Below, in pieces: positions 6,940-17,473 of a stretch of 64,000 bases of DNA. The notes under the pieces were generated by a model. It saw only the letters and a program-made list of their open reading frames with translations, was not told the origin of the DNA and did not search any database. Every line of letters begins with the position of its first letter. Within the stretch, counting starts at the first letter, position 1. The position numbers and the translations under genes were made by a program. Source of the stretch: Planctomycetaceae bacterium (GTDB lineage: Bacteria; Planctomycetota; Planctomycetia; Planctomycetales; Planctomycetaceae); the NCBI GenBank assembly GCA_017795105.1, contig CP051247.1, positions 3,926,001 to 3,990,000 on the forward strand, written 5' to 3'.

Positions 6940-7513
6940 CAAACGGGCCGCATTCGCGGCCGAGTTTTTCGAAGATGCCGAGGTATTCGGAGAAAGGGAC
7001 GTCCACTGCTGCGACCTGTTCGGGATCGACGACGACCACTTCACCATTCCAGGTGTCAGGGGCACCCGGGAGATAGACGAGAACGCGGCCATCGGGCAGG
7101 CGATCGGCCTCAAACGCGAGGCGGGTTTGGTCGATGAGTTTGACGGTGACTGGGGTGAGGCTCGGGACGTTCTCGTCACCGCCGAGGTTGCCTGCCAGCA
7201 GATCTTTGTAGATCGCGTACTTCGGAAAGACGGTGATCAACTGCTTTTCGACGGTCTGCGTAAACTTGCGGGCGAGCGCCCGCTTGGTGATGAGTCCGCA
7301 GAAGAAGCAGAGCAGAACAACAATCGCGACCGCCAGCAGAAACAGCAGCAGGATGCCAATGGCTGAGTGCACCGGCAGGAACTTCTTGAGCGGCTCGTAG
7401 ACCTGAATGACGACGTTGTAAATCGATCCGAGTAGAGTTCCGATCACGACGAGCGGCAGTAGAAACAGAATGCCGCCGATGGCGGTCGTTCTCAGGAAAG
7501 CAAGAAACTTCAT
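6890..7513 (-). CDS. DUF502 family membrane protein
   Basis: The 207-residue protein has two transmembrane helices in the first third (about residues 8-32 and 52-77), joined by an amphipathic segment (VYEPLKKFLPVH). A beta-rich soluble domain with the DUF502 features PKYAIYKDLL, FLPGAPDTWNG-like VYLPGAPDTWNG and VPFSEYL follows. The function of DUF502 proteins is not established; they are envelope-associated in many bacteria. ATG at 7513 has AAAGGA upstream and is chosen over TTG one codon before. It lies 47 bases downstream of the DUF389 gene on the same strand, so the two are probably co-transcribed. Confidence 0.85.
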   Translation of the reverse strand: MKFLAFLRTTAIGGILFLLPLVVIGTLLGSIYNVVIQVYEPLKKFLPVHSAIGILLLFLLAVAIVVLLCFFCGLITKRALARKFTQTVEKQLITVFPKYAIYKDLLAGNLGGDENVPSLTPVTVKLIDQTRLAFEADRLPDGRVLVYLPGAPDTWNGEVVVVDPEQVAAVDVPFSEYLGIFEKLGRECGPFVKPPANGTAVVSSATE

Positions 7514-7559
7514 CAACCGTCCTTTTGAGGGTTCATTTCAAGAGTCGCGGCTTCGCAGC

Positions 7560-9305
7560 TCACCGGTCATTCTGCAGGACCTTGAAGCCATCGCCCGAAG
7601 TCCTGGGGCGAGCTGCGGGCTTATCGGTATTGGAACCGAAGATTGCCTGCAGGGCTCGATTCTGTTCGGCCAGCCCGGGGCGGGCAATCGCCTGGTAAGT
7701 CGTGTAGCGATCGGCGTTGACGATGAATTCATTCCGATACCAGAAGCTCAGTTGCACCGGGCGACTGAGGGCTTCGTGAATGGCGGCTTCGACACGTTTC
7801 ACATCGTCGCTATTCACCGGCGTTGGACCGGCGACTTCGGTCAGAACGTGGAGAGCTTCATCGGCAAACCGGAAGTGAACGTCGAGCGGAATGGCGTCGA
7901 TCATGCCTGAGACAGTTTGCCGGATGGTCTCTTCGTAGGCGCTGAGGTTCAAATAATCTGCGGGCGTGGCTTTGCTCCAGTCGGTCCACTCGGTCAGAAA
8001 GGGGCCGTGACTCGAATCGATACGGGCAGGACTGCGGCGCAGGGCGAGCGTTAATCTCGGTTCCTCGAGCCGATGCTGAAGCATGCGTTCGAGTTGATGA
8101 ATGTCATCTGGAGTGGGCGTGGTGAGAGAATCGATATGGGCCAGAATGAACGAGTCGCCGCGATGACCGATGCCATATTCGATGTTCGTCATTTCGAAAC
8201 CGGAGCTGCCCTCAAAGAACTCGCGAACAACCTGAGCGGCCAGCAGTTCCTTGGCGCCCGCTCCTTCGCTCACACGCGTGAGAAAAGCTCCGTGGATATC
8301 CGGCTGTCCGACACGCAGCTGCGAGCCGAACGCGGAAACATCGCGGGCCAGCGTAGTCCGCACGACCAGATCCACGGGGATCTTGATACGGTCGGAGATC
8401 TTCTGCTGAAGCTCCGTCACGAAACGCGGCATGATGACACGCGGAGCCCGCACGTTGGCCAGCACTTCGACACGTTCCTTGCTCACGTTGTGGGTGAACC
8501 CATCGAGTTCGACCGCGAACGAGCTGCTCAGTTCGGTAACGAGCGTGGTGCGAATATCACGCTCAATTCGTTGAGCCTTAATGATCTCGATTAGAGAACG
8601 TGTCATGACGAAGGTGACGAGGACGAATGCGATGGCCGTCGGAGCAAAACGGCGGAGTGATGACCCGATGCGTGTGACTTCTGGAGATTGCGTCAGTCCG
8701 GACACACCGAATGTGATTAACGAGACGACGAGGATGGAGACGAAGTTCGCCAGAAAGAGCATCAAGGCGCCGCCGGCTGGTTCCCAGGCTTTTAGTGCCA
8801 GACAGAGTCCGCAGGTCGACAGCGGGGGGACAATGGCCGTGGCGATCGCGACGCCGGGCAGAGCGGGGCTGAGCCGATCGTCGACGAGGGCGAATGCACC
8901 GGCAAACCCGGCGAAAATGGCGACCAGCAAATCGATCAGGTTTGGCTGCGTGCGGGACAGCATTTCCGGAGTCGCTTCCCCGGAAAACAGGGGCGAGAGG
9001 CCAATCAGGCAGGCCGAAGCGATTGCCAGGATCACCCCTCCGATCTCGGCTCGCGATGCCCGGCCAATCAAACCGACATCTCCGCGAAGCATTCCCAGGG
9101 CGATGCCGAAAATTGGCGTCATGAGTGGCGAGACAAGCATCGCGCCGATGATGACCGCTGTACTGTTCGCCGCCAGCCCGAAGCAGGCGATCATCGAGGC
9201 GGTGATGAGGAGGGCATAAAACCGCCAGCCGGGGTGGGAGTTGTGAATGATCTCCGCGGAGATCGTCCGGGCACGGGCGGGATTGAGGGGAACGAAGCGA
9301 ATCAT
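7560..9305 (-). CDS. DUF389 family membrane protein
   Basis: The 581-residue protein starts MIRFVPLNPARARTIS. It has a cluster of about six transmembrane helices in residues 30-250, including the diagnostic ANSTAVIIGAMLVSPLMTPI and GVAIATAIVPPLSTCGLCLA segments of DUF389 (TIGR00341-type) proteins. A long hydrophilic C-terminal region of about 320 residues with repeated mixed alpha/beta units follows, longer than in minimal DUF389 proteins. The role is unknown; transport or stress functions have been suggested for the family. GGAAGGA precedes the ATG at 9305, so the GTG at 9332 is less likely. It leads a two-gene transcript with the DUF502 gene. Confidence 0.85.
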   Translation of the reverse strand: MIRFVPLNPARARTISAEIIHNSHPGWRFYALLITASMIACFGLAANSTAVIIGAMLVSPLMTPIFGIALGMLRGDVGLIGRASRAEIGGVILAIASACLIGLSPLFSGEATPEMLSRTQPNLIDLLVAIFAGFAGAFALVDDRLSPALPGVAIATAIVPPLSTCGLCLALKAWEPAGGALMLFLANFVSILVVSLITFGVSGLTQSPEVTRIGSSLRRFAPTAIAFVLVTFVMTRSLIEIIKAQRIERDIRTTLVTELSSSFAVELDGFTHNVSKERVEVLANVRAPRVIMPRFVTELQQKISDRIKIPVDLVVRTTLARDVSAFGSQLRVGQPDIHGAFLTRVSEGAGAKELLAAQVVREFFEGSSGFEMTNIEYGIGHRGDSFILAHIDSLTTPTPDDIHQLERMLQHRLEEPRLTLALRRSPARIDSSHGPFLTEWTDWSKATPADYLNLSAYEETIRQTVSGMIDAIPLDVHFRFADEALHVLTEVAGPTPVNSDDVKRVEAAIHEALSRPVQLSFWYRNEFIVNADRYTTYQAIARPGLAEQNRALQAIFGSNTDKPAARPRTSGDGFKVLQNDR

Positions 9306-9616
9306 TGCGCTGATCCTTCCGAAAGGTGCCACGCCAGGTGCAACATCGTCGTCGCAAGGATGAGTATACAGAAGAAGTTACGGAGATGCTCGAAAATATC
9401 TGTGCCAAATGGCGTGCTCAGACGCTGGTGTGAATCGCCGCTGGATGAGTACGCATTCTGGGATTTCTTTCTGGAACGCGTGTGCTTCTGGGGCATGTCG
9501 CCTTTCTTCGCAATGTGATCGTTTCTCCGCAAAACGAAATCACAAATTCATGAAAGGCTCTCACAGTTCGTATTGCCGAGTCTTATTTGCTGATCGCGGC
9601 GTCGAAGGTGAGGGCC
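9306..9616. other. intergenic region between divergent genes
   Basis: About 310 bases lie between the DUF389 gene and the DUF6882 gene. The open frames here give no credible protein. It must hold both divergent promoters, but no box is clear enough to call. Confidence 0.4.
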
Positions 9617-10126
9617 ATGCTTGTGATGAAACTGTTAAGCGACTGGTTTGGGAGTCAGGGGCGGCCCGGAGAATCGGGGGCGTTCCGATCGCTGCTCAAG
9701 AGCAGCCGCAAGGAGCTGAAGAGCCTGGCCGCGGCCAATCAGCGGAGCTGGGGGCTGGGGCAGGAGGATCGCTGGAATTTTTCACTCGATACCGGAGAGC
9801 TGGTTTTCCACTTTCCGAAATCGTCGGTGAGGACAACGGCCCAAATCATCGGTTCGTTCGATCGGCGGGGTGAGATCTGGACCTGGTCCTGGGCGAACCC
9901 GGCCATTCACGATCGCCTGACCCGCCACGCGGTCCGCCTGCGCGACTACGGTCGCGAGCACGACATCCACCGGCTGGTTACACCCACGTTCGAGGCGACT
10001 GAAGGTGACGGTTGGGATATGGCCGCTCTGGCAATTCGCCTTTGTGATGCGAAGGGAGCCTATAAGGGACCCGTCGAGGCATCGTTCCTGTTTATTACGT
10101 TCGACGAGGTGCAGATCAGGGAGTGA
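9617..10126 (+). CDS. DUF6882-like protein
   Basis: The 169-residue soluble protein contains AANQRSWGLGQEDRWNFSLD, GELVFHF and AQIIGSFDRRGEIWTWSWAN. This layout matches DUF6882 proteins, which estimate a residue from a stored pattern and often occur with immunity-type DUF genes. The function is unknown. ATG at 9617 follows AAGGTGAGG; an ATG three codons later is an alternative. It stands alone, 100 bases before the acyltransferase operon. Confidence 0.65.
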   Translation: MLVMKLLSDWFGSQGRPGESGAFRSLLKSSRKELKSLAAANQRSWGLGQEDRWNFSLDTGELVFHFPKSSVRTTAQIIGSFDRRGEIWTWSWANPAIHDRLTRHAVRLRDYGREHDIHRLVTPTFEATEGDGWDMAALAIRLCDAKGAYKGPVEASFLFITFDEVQIRE

Positions 10127-10226
10127 AGACGTCGGCCACAGTTCCCCCGGGAATGCTGAAACCAGTACACTGTCGGAGCAGTAGTATGCCCGACCGCTTT
10201 GTGTTTTGGACAGGGGAACTCCGGGA

Positions 10227-12065
10227 ATGATTCGTGTTCGTTCGCTGTTATCGATGACGTTGATGCTGCTTGCGGCTGTCGGGGTGAGTCGGGCAGAAGA
10301 CGCCGGTTCGGTGAAACTGGCCGAGGGGCTCCGGCCCTTGCTGCAGTGCGTAACAGGCGAATGCAAAGCCTTCACGTTCGCAGCTGAGATTGAAGCTCCG
10401 ATCGATGGCAAGCCTCAGCAGATTGAGGTGCTGCTTCAGCTTCACGGCAACGGGGGCTATCACCTGGCGGCGAGGCATGCAGATTATTCGTTTCTGCTGG
10501 ACCGCACGGCTGAAGCTACCACGTTTGCCCTGCCGCATCATCAGGTTGCCTATCAGGGTTCGGGTGAGACTGACGCGAAGGATCATCTGGCGGCGTCCGG
10601 TCTTTTGATGCGGACACTCACTGCCGATACCTCGGCTGGGGCCTACTTTCCGCTCTGGATGCTGGGGGCGGACAACCTGCTGAAGATGGTGTCCTCTCAA
10701 TTGAAGCCGACGTACATCGCTGCGGAGAATGCCTGGAACTTCGATGAGAAAGCCTCGGTGAGATTCAACCCGGGTGGAAAGGGTGTCGTTGCCGTCGGCG
10801 ATGTTCGGGTCGAGTATACGGTTTCCGCTGAAGAGCCGAATACGCAGGAGTGGACCGTGCCGGATGGCTTCGAAGTGGTTGAGATCGAACGTGAAGAGCT
10901 GGAGCGGCATCTGAGCAGAGGGATTCGACGGACGCTGGAAATTCTCGCTCCGTCGGAGCGTTTGAAGAGTCCACGTGAGAAGCCGGCGGTCATCGAGAAC
11001 GGAGAGCTGCGGTGGGTTGAAGGGCAGCGGGTCGTGCTGCTGTCGGGCACGCCGGAAGAAGTCGGCGTTGCTCACGCCCGGCTGCTCCGTCGGGAAGCGA
11101 TGAAGACGATTGATTCGGTGCTGTATGCGTTCGGAACCGTCAACACGATCCGCACGGGGCGATGGTTCAAAGACGACTTGAACGATGCTTACGCCCGACT
11201 GTCGCCGCATATTCCGGACGATCATAAACGGGAAACAGCGGCGATGGCGGAAACGCTGGGAATCGACATCGAACTGGCGCAGGCGTTGAATGTCTTTCCG
11301 GAGTTGTTCCACTGTTCGGGCTTCGCGGTCTTCGACAGTGCGACGGCCGACGGGACGCTGTATCACGGCCGCGTGCTCGATTACATGACGACGATCGGTC
11401 TGCAGGACGGGGCAACGACCTTTGTGGTTGCGGTCGAAGGCAAGCAGCCGTTCGTGAATGTCGGCTACGCCGGGTTCATCGGCAGTGTGACGGGCATGAA
11501 TGCAGCCGGGATTTCGCTCGGCGAGATGGGCGGTCGCGGCGAGGGGCAGTGGGACGGCGTGCCGATGGCGACGCTGATGCGGCGGGCTCTCGAAGAGTGC
11601 ACCTCGCTGAAAGAAGTGATGACTCTGTGGGAAACGAGCCCGCGGACTTGCGAGTATTACTACGTGTTCGCTGACGGTAAGACAAACGAAGCCGTCGGCG
11701 TGGCGGCGACGCCGGAGTCGATTGAATTCGTGCATCCCGGGCAGGCTCACGAGCGGCTCGGTCCGGGCATTAAGGATGCCGTGGTGCTCTCCGCTGGGAG
11801 TCGACTGGAGACGCTGCGTAGCCGCGTGAAAGAACGGCACGGCCGGATTGATGAAGAAACGGCGATCTGGCTGATGAGCAGGCCGGTAGCGATGGAGTCG
11901 AATCTGCACAACGCGTTGTTCGTGCCTGCGAAGGGAATCGTGTACGTCGCTAATGCCAGTCATGGTGCCCCGGCAGCAGAGCGTCCGTACGTGCGGTTTG
12001 ATCTGAACGAGCTGCTCGAATCGATGCAGCAAGAGTCAACTCCCGCGACGGAGGAGGTTCGATGA
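10227..12065 (+). CDS. secreted C45 (acyl-CoA:6-APA acyltransferase-like) hydrolase with N-terminal extra domain
   Basis: The 612-residue protein has a signal peptide (MIRVRSLLSMTLMLLAAVGV). Residues about 30-235 form a beta-rich domain reminiscent of LolA-like lipoprotein-binding folds. Residues about 270-600 match the peptidase C45 / AAT family. C363 in LFHCSGFAVF is the predicted N-terminal nucleophile of the processed chain. GRVLDYM and NAAGISLGEMGGRGEGQWDG are family-typical. C45 enzymes are Ntn hydrolases that mature by self-cleavage before the Cys and form or break amide bonds; the substrate here is unknown. The stop overlaps the next start (ATGA), which indicates translational coupling with the hydrolase at 12062. 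TTG at 10206 is a less likely start. Confidence 0.85.
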   Translation: MIRVRSLLSMTLMLLAAVGVSRAEDAGSVKLAEGLRPLLQCVTGECKAFTFAAEIEAPIDGKPQQIEVLLQLHGNGGYHLAARHADYSFLLDRTAEATTFALPHHQVAYQGSGETDAKDHLAASGLLMRTLTADTSAGAYFPLWMLGADNLLKMVSSQLKPTYIAAENAWNFDEKASVRFNPGGKGVVAVGDVRVEYTVSAEEPNTQEWTVPDGFEVVEIEREELERHLSRGIRRTLEILAPSERLKSPREKPAVIENGELRWVEGQRVVLLSGTPEEVGVAHARLLRREAMKTIDSVLYAFGTVNTIRTGRWFKDDLNDAYARLSPHIPDDHKRETAAMAETLGIDIELAQALNVFPELFHCSGFAVFDSATADGTLYHGRVLDYMTTIGLQDGATTFVVAVEGKQPFVNVGYAGFIGSVTGMNAAGISLGEMGGRGEGQWDGVPMATLMRRALEECTSLKEVMTLWETSPRTCEYYYVFADGKTNEAVGVAATPESIEFVHPGQAHERLGPGIKDAVVLSAGSRLETLRSRVKERHGRIDEETAIWLMSRPVAMESNLHNALFVPAKGIVYVANASHGAPAAERPYVRFDLNELLESMQQESTPATEEVR

Positions 12066-13069
12066 TGCGGTTGCTCTGTTCTATCACGGTGATGCTGACA
12101 TTCGCCTCCGTCGGTTCCGCTGCGGAACCGGTGTCGCGAACGGTGACGGACAGCCTCAATGCAACAACGGATTCGTCGGGCGATGCGAACGACTGTCTCA
12201 ACGGACTCTGCTGGGAGCCAGTGAAGTTCGAAGTGATCGAGCGGGATTCGCTGTCCGATCGCGGCGATCGTCTCGTTCAGTTTCCTTCTCCTGTTTCGTC
12301 GGGAGATCGCATCAATGATGTTGTTTCTCTGGAATGGTATCAGGCCCGCGATGAAGCCGGCGAGCCGGTTGAGGCGCCGGCCATTGTGGTCGTGCACGAG
12401 TCGGGAAGCGGCATGCATGTAGGGCGGCTGTTCGCCGTCAGCCTGCGGAAGATGGGCTTTCATACCTTTCTGGTTCACCTGCCCTATTATGGGCATCGTC
12501 GCTATCCGGAGCAGGAACGGGGAGCTCATCAGGTGACCGCCATGCGGCAGGCGATTGCCGATGTCCGCCGGGCCCGCGATGCGGTAGCCGTGCTGCCGCA
12601 CGTCGATGAGCGAACGATCGCTCTGCAGGGAACGAGCCTCGGCGGGTTCGTTTCCGCCAGTGCGGCGAGTCTGGATGCCCGCTATGACGCCGTATTTCTG
12701 ATGCTGGCCGGCGGTGACCTGCACGACATCGTGATGAACGGCGAACGGGATGCCAGGAAAGTCCGGGAGAAACTGGCCGAGTACGGTCTGGTCGACGAGA
12801 AGCTGAAGGAAGTGATTCAGCTGGTCGAACCGACGCGAATCGCTCATCGCGTCGACCCGAAGCGAACGTGGCTCTACTCGGGGCTGTACGACACGGTCGT
12901 GCCGCAGCGAAATTCGATTCTTCTCGCTGAAACGATGCAGCTGTCCGGTTCGCATCACATCCGCATGATGGCCAATCATTATTCCGGCGTGGTCTACCTG
13001 CCGCTGGTGTTCACACACATTCACGACCAGATCAAACGGATTCATACGGAGCAGACTGACCAGGAGTAA
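12062..13069 (+). CDS. secreted alpha/beta hydrolase
   Basis: The 335-residue protein has a signal peptide (MMRLLCSITVMLTFASVGSA). The alpha/beta-hydrolase fold shows the nucleophile elbow GTSLGG with S192, an acid D277 in GLYDTVVP, and H306 in MMANHYSG. The oxyanion region is HESGSGMH (about 112-119). A Cys pair (DCLNGLCWEP, residues 45 and 50) near the mature N-terminus may form a disulfide. It overlaps the upstream C45 gene by four bases, so the two exported hydrolases are likely made in fixed proportion and act on related substrates. Its own substrate is unknown. A REPIN-like repeat follows after 15 bases. Confidence 0.88.
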   Translation: MMRLLCSITVMLTFASVGSAAEPVSRTVTDSLNATTDSSGDANDCLNGLCWEPVKFEVIERDSLSDRGDRLVQFPSPVSSGDRINDVVSLEWYQARDEAGEPVEAPAIVVVHESGSGMHVGRLFAVSLRKMGFHTFLVHLPYYGHRRYPEQERGAHQVTAMRQAIADVRRARDAVAVLPHVDERTIALQGTSLGGFVSASAASLDARYDAVFLMLAGGDLHDIVMNGERDARKVREKLAEYGLVDEKLKEVIQLVEPTRIAHRVDPKRTWLYSGLYDTVVPQRNSILLAETMQLSGSHHIRMMANHYSGVVYLPLVFTHIHDQIKRIHTEQTDQE

Positions 13070-13084
13070 TCGAGGCTCAACTCC

Positions 13085-13237
13085 CGTAGCGGCGGCATCC
13101 TGCCGCCGAACCAGCGTGGTGACCAGTTGAAGCGGCCGATTTGTGGTAGAGTCTTAGGAAGTTGAATCTTGGCCGGCAGACAGATCTCGTGATTTGACAG
13201 AGCCATGTCCAATCGGCGGCAGGATGCCGCCGCTACG
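13085..13237. repeat. REPIN-like element, family 2 (perfect 24-bp inverted arms)
   Basis: Arms at 13085-13108 and 13214-13237 are perfect inverted copies beginning CGTAGCGGCGGCATCC, 105 bp apart. Each arm is itself a GTAG tag followed by a hairpin (GGCGGCA-TCC-TGCCGCC). This is the same tag-plus-hairpin, inverted-pair design as family 1, with a different hairpin sequence. No transposase gene lies beside it. It occupies most of the 295-bp gap before the TPR gene. Confidence 0.85.
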
Positions 13238-13364
13238 AGGGGGCGAACGTTGTCACTTCGCTCCTATGAAATGGATTTGCCATGCCCACTCGAGTAGACT
13301 CTCTGTGACCTCTGTGTCTCCGTGGTTTAAATAACTTGTCGCTCTTTCCCGCCTGGGGCTGTTC

Positions 13365-14159
13365 ATGAGAATTCAATACTTCACGATTGTCTGTGGTTTG
13401 CTGCTGGTGATGTCGGTCGTTGACTCCAGACCCGCTTCCGCTGACGAGAAGGCGGTCAGTCCGGCGGAGATTCAGCAGCGGATTTCAACTGCGATGAAGG
13501 CGGAGGACAATCAGGCGGTTGTCGAGGGGCTGACGGAGTTGATCAAGATTGATGACAGCAATCCGCAGGCGTGGTATCTGCGAGGCGTCTATCAGTTTCG
13601 GCTCGGGCACTTTAAAGAGTCAGTGAGTGATTTCGACAAGTACGTGGAGTTGAACCCGACTGGCGAGCGGCGACTGTGGGAGCGGGGCATTTCGCACTAT
13701 TACGCCGGGATGTTCAAAGAGGGAGCGGAGCAGTTCGCGCTGTATCAGACGTATCATGACAACGACGTTGAGAATTCCGTCTGGCGATACATCTGCATGG
13801 CGCGTGACGAAAACCTCGAGGCGGCTCGGAAGGAGATGCTGCCGATTCGGAATGACCCTCGCGTGCCGCTGATGGAGGCCTATGCCCTGTTCCAGGGGAA
13901 GTCGACGCCGGAGAAGGTGATCGAAGTGGCGAAAGCCGGGGAGCCGGACGCGGAGGAGCTGGCGTTCCGGATGTTCTATGCCGACCTGTATCTGGGGCTG
14001 TATTACGAAGCGCACGGCAAGCCGGAACTGGCGAAAGACCATATTCAACGCGCGTGGAAGGATCACACGGAGAACGACCGGATCAGTCGCTACATGTGGC
14101 ACGTGGCTCGCGTGCATGCGAAGTGGCAGAACGAAAAGAATCAGCCGGAGCGGGACTGA
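13365..14159 (+). CDS. exported tetratricopeptide-repeat protein
   Basis: The 264-residue protein has a signal peptide (MRIQYFTIVCGLLLVMSVVD). TPR-like helix pairs run from residue 35 to about 130, with clear units NPQAWYLRGVYQFRLGHFKE and RLWERGISHYYAGMFKEGAE. A helical tail follows. Length and layout resemble NlpI-type periplasmic TPR adaptors, but there is no lipobox. It probably acts as a protein-protein scaffold in the periplasm. Its 3' end overlaps the convergent ABC ATPase gene by 19 bases. Confidence 0.8.
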   Translation: MRIQYFTIVCGLLLVMSVVDSRPASADEKAVSPAEIQQRISTAMKAEDNQAVVEGLTELIKIDDSNPQAWYLRGVYQFRLGHFKESVSDFDKYVELNPTGERRLWERGISHYYAGMFKEGAEQFALYQTYHDNDVENSVWRYICMARDENLEAARKEMLPIRNDPRVPLMEAYALFQGKSTPEKVIEVAKAGEPDAEELAFRMFYADLYLGLYYEAHGKPELAKDHIQRAWKDHTENDRISRYMWHVARVHAKWQNEKNQPERD

Positions 14160-14986
14160 TCGGCCACGGCAACGCCGAGGTGATCGAGAATCGGCAAATG
14201 GCCGCCATACGTCCGCTTCAGATTCTCCGAGGTGAGCGTCTCTTCGACAGGTCCCCAGGCAATGAGTCGACCGTTGAGCAGCAGGACGGAATCGAACGAC
14301 CGCTGCACGGTGAGCAGATCGTGATGGACGACGATGAGCAGCTTGCCCCGATCGCGTAGTCTTCGAAGTACGCCGAGCACGATGTCCTCCGTTGCCGCAT
14401 CGACACCGGCGAACGGTTCGTCGAGGAAATAAACGTCGGCATCCTGAGCGAGCGCCCGCGCCAGGAAGACACGTTGCTGCTGGCCGCCGGAGAGACGCCC
14501 AATCTGACGGTCGGCGAAGGCTTCCATCCCGACATCGGCCAGGCACTGTTCGGCCAGTTCCCGCTGGCGGGCTCCGGGACGACGGAACCAGCCCAGCTTG
14601 GCGTAAGTTCCCATGAGGACCGTCTCTCGCACGGTAATCGGGAATTCCCAGTCGACACTTTCGCGTTGCGGCACATAGCCAATACGGGTCCGGACGTCGG
14701 ACACCGACTGGCCGAACAGCGAAACATTCCCCGAGACCGAGGGAACCAGTTCGAGAATCGACTTGAGGAGCGTGCTCTTGCCTGCTCCGTTGGGGCCCAC
14801 GATGCCGAGCAGTTGTGGCTCGTGAATTTCAAAGTCGACGTTCCAGAGCACCGGACGATGGCGATAGGCGACCGTCAGATCATGGACGTCGAGGATGGCG
14901 GGCGTCGTGGTCAATCTCGTGTCGGTTCTTAAGAAATCAGGTCGCGGTGAAAAAACGAACGAGCAACTGTGCAGCTTGTTCGTCAT
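14141..14986 (-). CDS. ABC transporter ATP-binding protein (metal-type, ZnuC/MntB-like)
   Basis: The 281-residue protein has Walker A GPNGAGKST (about 64-72), Q-loop YVPQRESVDWEFPITV, signature LSGGQQQR (about 165-172), Walker B DVYFLDEP (about 184-191) and the H-loop HHD (VVHHDLLTV). The FPITVRETVLMG element after the Q-loop is typical of zinc/manganese/iron ATPases that pair with ABC-3 permeases. No permease or binding-protein gene is adjacent in this window, so partners must lie elsewhere. The true start may be the TTG at 14914, since the first 24 residues lack ABC features and the ATG at 14986 has no good Shine-Dalgarno. Confidence 0.9.
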   Translation of the reverse strand: MTNKLHSCSFVFSPRPDFLRTDTRLTTTPAILDVHDLTVAYRHRPVLWNVDFEIHEPQLLGIVGPNGAGKSTLLKSILELVPSVSGNVSLFGQSVSDVRTRIGYVPQRESVDWEFPITVRETVLMGTYAKLGWFRRPGARQRELAEQCLADVGMEAFADRQIGRLSGGQQQRVFLARALAQDADVYFLDEPFAGVDAATEDIVLGVLRRLRDRGKLLIVVHHDLLTVQRSFDSVLLLNGRLIAWGPVEETLTSENLKRTYGGHLPILDHLGVAVADQSRSG

Positions 14987-15037
14987 CCTACAGTGAGGGA
15001 AACCGGATCTGAAGCCATAGCAGAGAAAGTGGCGGCC

Positions 15038-15304
15038 ATGAAGGACAGAGAGAACGATGCGGCGAGCAATCGAGTCTGGCTGGCGATCGTGCTGTTACCG
15101 CTTGTTTATGTCCTGGCCAGCGGACCGATTTTCGGTCTGGCGTTCTGGCTTCGCGAGTCGACAGGACACGACGAATTCTATTGCGCTTTGTATCTCTACT
15201 GGCCGCTGTTCGTCTGTTTGCCGGAAGTGATTTCAGAGAATCTTTGGCAGCCATACGTCGAGTGGTGGGTTGTCGACGTGTTCCACACCGTGGGGCCGGG
15301 CTGA
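15038..15304 (+). CDS. small hypothetical membrane protein
   Basis: The 88-residue product (MKDRENDAASNRVWLAIVLL...) has a hydrophobic segment at about residues 13-35 and a second, weaker one around 45-62. It is Trp- and Tyr-rich towards the C-terminus and no family is recognised. ATG at 15038 is chosen over upstream starts because the hydrophobic segment then follows a short charged N-terminus. It is divergent from the ABC ATPase gene. Confidence 0.5.
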   Translation: MKDRENDAASNRVWLAIVLLPLVYVLASGPIFGLAFWLRESTGHDEFYCALYLYWPLFVCLPEVISENLWQPYVEWWVVDVFHTVGPG

Positions 15305-15341
15305 GGTCGCTCGACCCGGTGTGGTCGCTCCGCGATCAGAA

Positions 15342-15683
15342 TCAGTAGTTGTAGTGGTACTGGTACTGATAGCTCGGGTAAGGGAACGTCTGATACTGGT
15401 ATTGGTACTGGTAGTTCCGCGGTCCGTAGAAGGTGGAATACGGGTTATTCCGTGGACCGTAATACGACGAATACGGGCTGTAATTGTAGTTGTAGCCGCC
15501 CCAGTACGGGTTGTAATAGTTGTAGCTCGGTACGCGGTAATTGTTGCCGTAACCGTTGCTGTAAATGCCGCTGTTATAGTCGCGGCTCCAGCTTGGACGC
15601 CAGCTGTAGCGATCCGCTTCAGCCGTATCGGTCACGGCGAAACAGAGCAGTCCGCTGGCAAGAATCGCAAAAATGGCTTTCAT
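15342..15683 (-). CDS. secreted Tyr/Asn-rich protein
   Basis: The 113-residue protein has a clear signal peptide (MKAIFAILASGLLCFAVTDT, cleavage near AEA-D). The mature chain is low complexity: repeats of NYN, YYGPRN and QYQYQ make it extremely rich in Tyr, Asn, Gln and Pro. AGGAGTC precedes the ATG. The family is unknown. Composition suggests a structural surface or wall protein, possibly cross-linked through tyrosines; that role is inference. Similar Tyr-rich exported products occur at 40857-42023 (C-terminus) and 50234-50533. Confidence 0.75.
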   Translation of the reverse strand: MKAIFAILASGLLCFAVTDTAEADRYSWRPSWSRDYNSGIYSNGYGNNYRVPSYNYYNPYWGGYNYNYSPYSSYYGPRNNPYSTFYGPRNYQYQYQYQTFPYPSYQYQYHYNY

Positions 15684-16026
15684 GATTTGACTCCTGAATC
15701 TGTCTACGCGACCGGGTCAGATTTTGGTCGCTTTCAAGTCGATTCCCCAACATTCAGCCTGCACGACCCCGGCCGGATTTCAAACCGGAAACTGGTCGTC
15801 AGAGGAATTATTGCTGTAATCCGCGGAAAGGGAAATTTCCTGACGATCCGCGTCTTCGGACTAAGCTGCAAAATCGATGCCATCCGGCAGCGGACGAGCC
15901 GTCGCGTGAGGCCGGTCTGGGGGTTTTCGCTGCATTCTCGCAATGCTGAACTAGGCTTCATCAGCAGATGTTGTCGAATTCCGACATCACTGCGCGCCTC
16001 GATTCACCGCGTTGTCGAAAACCGCC
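15684..16026. other. intergenic region, no gene seen
   Basis: About 340 bases separate the divergent Tyr-rich protein and MBOAT genes. One long frame crosses it but has no start signal and an implausible product. Promoters for both neighbours are expected but not resolved. Confidence 0.4.
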
Positions 16027-17457
<1,431 letters not shown>

Positions 17458-17473
17458 TTCTTCAGGCAATCCT

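Noticed and set aside
10248..12032. 594-residue open frame antisense to the C45 gene
   Set aside because: Arg/His/Gln-rich shadow; the opposite strand has a signal peptide, family motifs and a ribosome binding site.
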